NCBI RefSeq assembly: GCF_051401765.1 | Contig: NW_027480531.1 | Span: forward strand, 620,001 to 684,000 | Direction of reading: 5' to 3' | DNA length: 64,000 nucleotides | Origin: Calliopsis andreniformis | Taxonomy: Eukaryota; Arthropoda; Insecta; Hymenoptera; Andrenidae | Shown: piece after piece, positions 63,301-64,000 of the stretch | Layout: the number at the start of each line of letters is the position of its first letter | How positions within the stretch are numbered: the stretch's first letter is position 1 | Notes under the pieces: model-generated | What the model saw: the letters and a program-made list of their open reading frames with translations, nothing else | Databases searched by the model: none | What the model was told of the DNA's origin: nothing | Program-made: the position numbers and the translations under genes

Positions 63301-64000
63301 GAGTATTGAAGATTGAGTATTGAGGATTGAAGATTGAGGATTGAGGATTGAGGATTGACGATTGAGGATTGAGTATTGATGATTGAGAATTGAGGATTGA
63401 GGATTGAAGATTGAGTGTTGAGGATTGGGAATTGAGGATTGAGGATTGAAGATTGAGTATTGAGGATTCAAGGTTGAGGATTGAGGATTGAGGATTGAGG
63501 ATTGAGGATTGAAGATTGAGGACTGAGTGTTGAGCGTTGAGTGATGAGAATTGATGTTTGTGGATTGAGTATTGATGATTGAGAATTGAGGATTGAGGTT
63601 TGAGGATTGAGTGTTGAGGATTGGGAATTGAGCATTGAGGATTGAAGATTGAGTATTGAGGATTCAAGGTTGAGGATTGAGGATTGAGGATTGAGGATTG
63701 AAGATTGAGGACTGAGTGTTGAGGGTTGAGTGATGAGGATTGATGTTTGTGGATTGAGATTTGACGACTGAAGAATGGGGATTGAGTATTGAAAACTGTG
63801 AATTGAGGATATTCTATTGAGGATTGAGGATTGACAACTGATTGTTGAGGACTGAGGACTGAAGTTTGCGGATTCAGGATTGAGGATTCGGGATTGAGGT
63901 TTCAGGACTGATGATTGAGGGTTGAGGATTGAGGATTGAGGATTGAGGATTGAGGTTTGAGGGTTGAGGATTGAAGATTGAGTATTGAGGATTGAAAATT
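57351..64000 (+). repeat. 8.345-kb higher-order repeat, copy 2, cut by the window edge
   Basis: This repeats 49,005-55,655 base for base as far as I compared. It contains the third 5.29-kb segment (57,700-62,934) and the start of the tail. The last bases match 55,654, so about 1.7 kb of the unit is expected beyond the window if the repeat is complete. Confidence 0.9.

Larger units (their letters stand above)
1..64000 (+). repeat. Heptanucleotide satellite array, unit GATTGAG, spanning the whole window
   Basis: Every stretch of the window can be parsed into 7-bp units whose consensus is GATTGAG on the plus strand. Common variants change position 1 (TATTGAG, AATTGAG), position 2 (GGTTGAG, GTTTGAG), position 3 (GACTGAG, GAATGAG), position 5 (GATTCAG) or position 7 (GATTGAA, GATTGAC). 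The inner TGA is usually retained. Perfect runs are short, the longest I found being about ten units near 9,556-9,625. Rare 6-bp units and very rare longer units shift the register. Polarity is constant and I saw no inverted segment. The plus strand is purine-rich and poor in C. No non-satellite sequence appears at either edge, so the true array is longer. A eukaryotic satellite is the likeliest identity by size and organisation, but neither the species nor a named satellite family is recognised. Confidence 0.97.

Noticed and set aside
1..64000. CRISPR-like array
   Set aside because: Repeats are contiguous 7-bp units without unique spacers; the A and B blocks are variant heptamers, not repeats separated by unrelated sequence.
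1..64000. Telomeric repeat
   Set aside because: The unit GATTGAG does not match known telomere units such as TTAGGG or TTTAGGG, and it is too degenerate with higher-order structure. A subtelomeric location remains possible but is not shown.
1..64000. Human-type GGAAT satellite (HSat2/3)
   Set aside because: That unit is 5 bp; this array has a clear 7-bp period and different composition.

Overview
The whole 64 kb window is one uninterrupted tandem array of a 7-bp repeat. The plus-strand consensus is GATTGAG (the same as TTGAGGA or GGATTGA in other registers; CTCAATC on the minus strand). Both window edges lie inside the array. I found no unique sequence, protein-coding gene, RNA gene, mobile element, CRISPR array, origin or promoter. 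The organism cannot be identified from this. A pure satellite block of this size with higher-order repeats suggests eukaryotic heterochromatin (pericentromeric, subtelomeric or sex-chromosomal), but that is inference. Heptamer satellites are known in Drosophila virilis, and short heptamer arrays (STRRs) in filamentous cyanobacteria, but those units differ from this one.

The array is degenerate. Perfect runs reach only about ten units. Most variation falls on heptamer positions 1, 2, 3 and 7, while the inner TGA (positions 4-6) is largely kept. Strings of variant heptamers recur as recognisable blocks. Block A is a roughly 200-bp string seen about 80 times, marked by a CTGTGAATTG core and usually a GATATTC or GATGTTG heptamer. 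Block B is a roughly 110-bp string seen about 60 times, marked by GATTGCG followed by a 6-bp unit such as GACGAG. Block C is marked by a 6-bp GATGAG unit. The hexamers shift the 7-bp register by one base.

These blocks lie within larger duplications: about 1.29 kb (0-5.5 kb), 1.30 kb (9.7-11.8 kb), 385 bp (18.3 and 24.2 kb), 2.69 kb (18.6-24.2 kb), 147 bp (26.1 kb), 2.99 kb (28.8-33.9 kb), 422 bp (34.6-35.4 kb), 1.70 kb (35.5-38.9 kb), about 720 bp (41.4-42.9 kb), 509 bp (43.6-44.7 kb), three near-identical copies of a 5.29-kb segment (44.1-62.9 kb), 1.35 kb (55.1-57.3 kb) and a nested 8.345-kb duplication (about 49.0-64 kb, running off the right edge). The stretches at 5.6-9.6 and 11.8-17.6 kb show no long recent duplication.

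Every large period I checked equals a multiple of 7 minus the number of hexamers (plus the few insertions) it contains. This indicates that amplification occurred in heptamer register, as expected of unequal exchange or replication-based amplification. The minus strand shows many open frames (up to 752 codons) only because the CTCAATC repeat has no stop codon in any frame. All three frames give the same cyclic heptapeptide, LNPQSSI. These are not annotated as genes.
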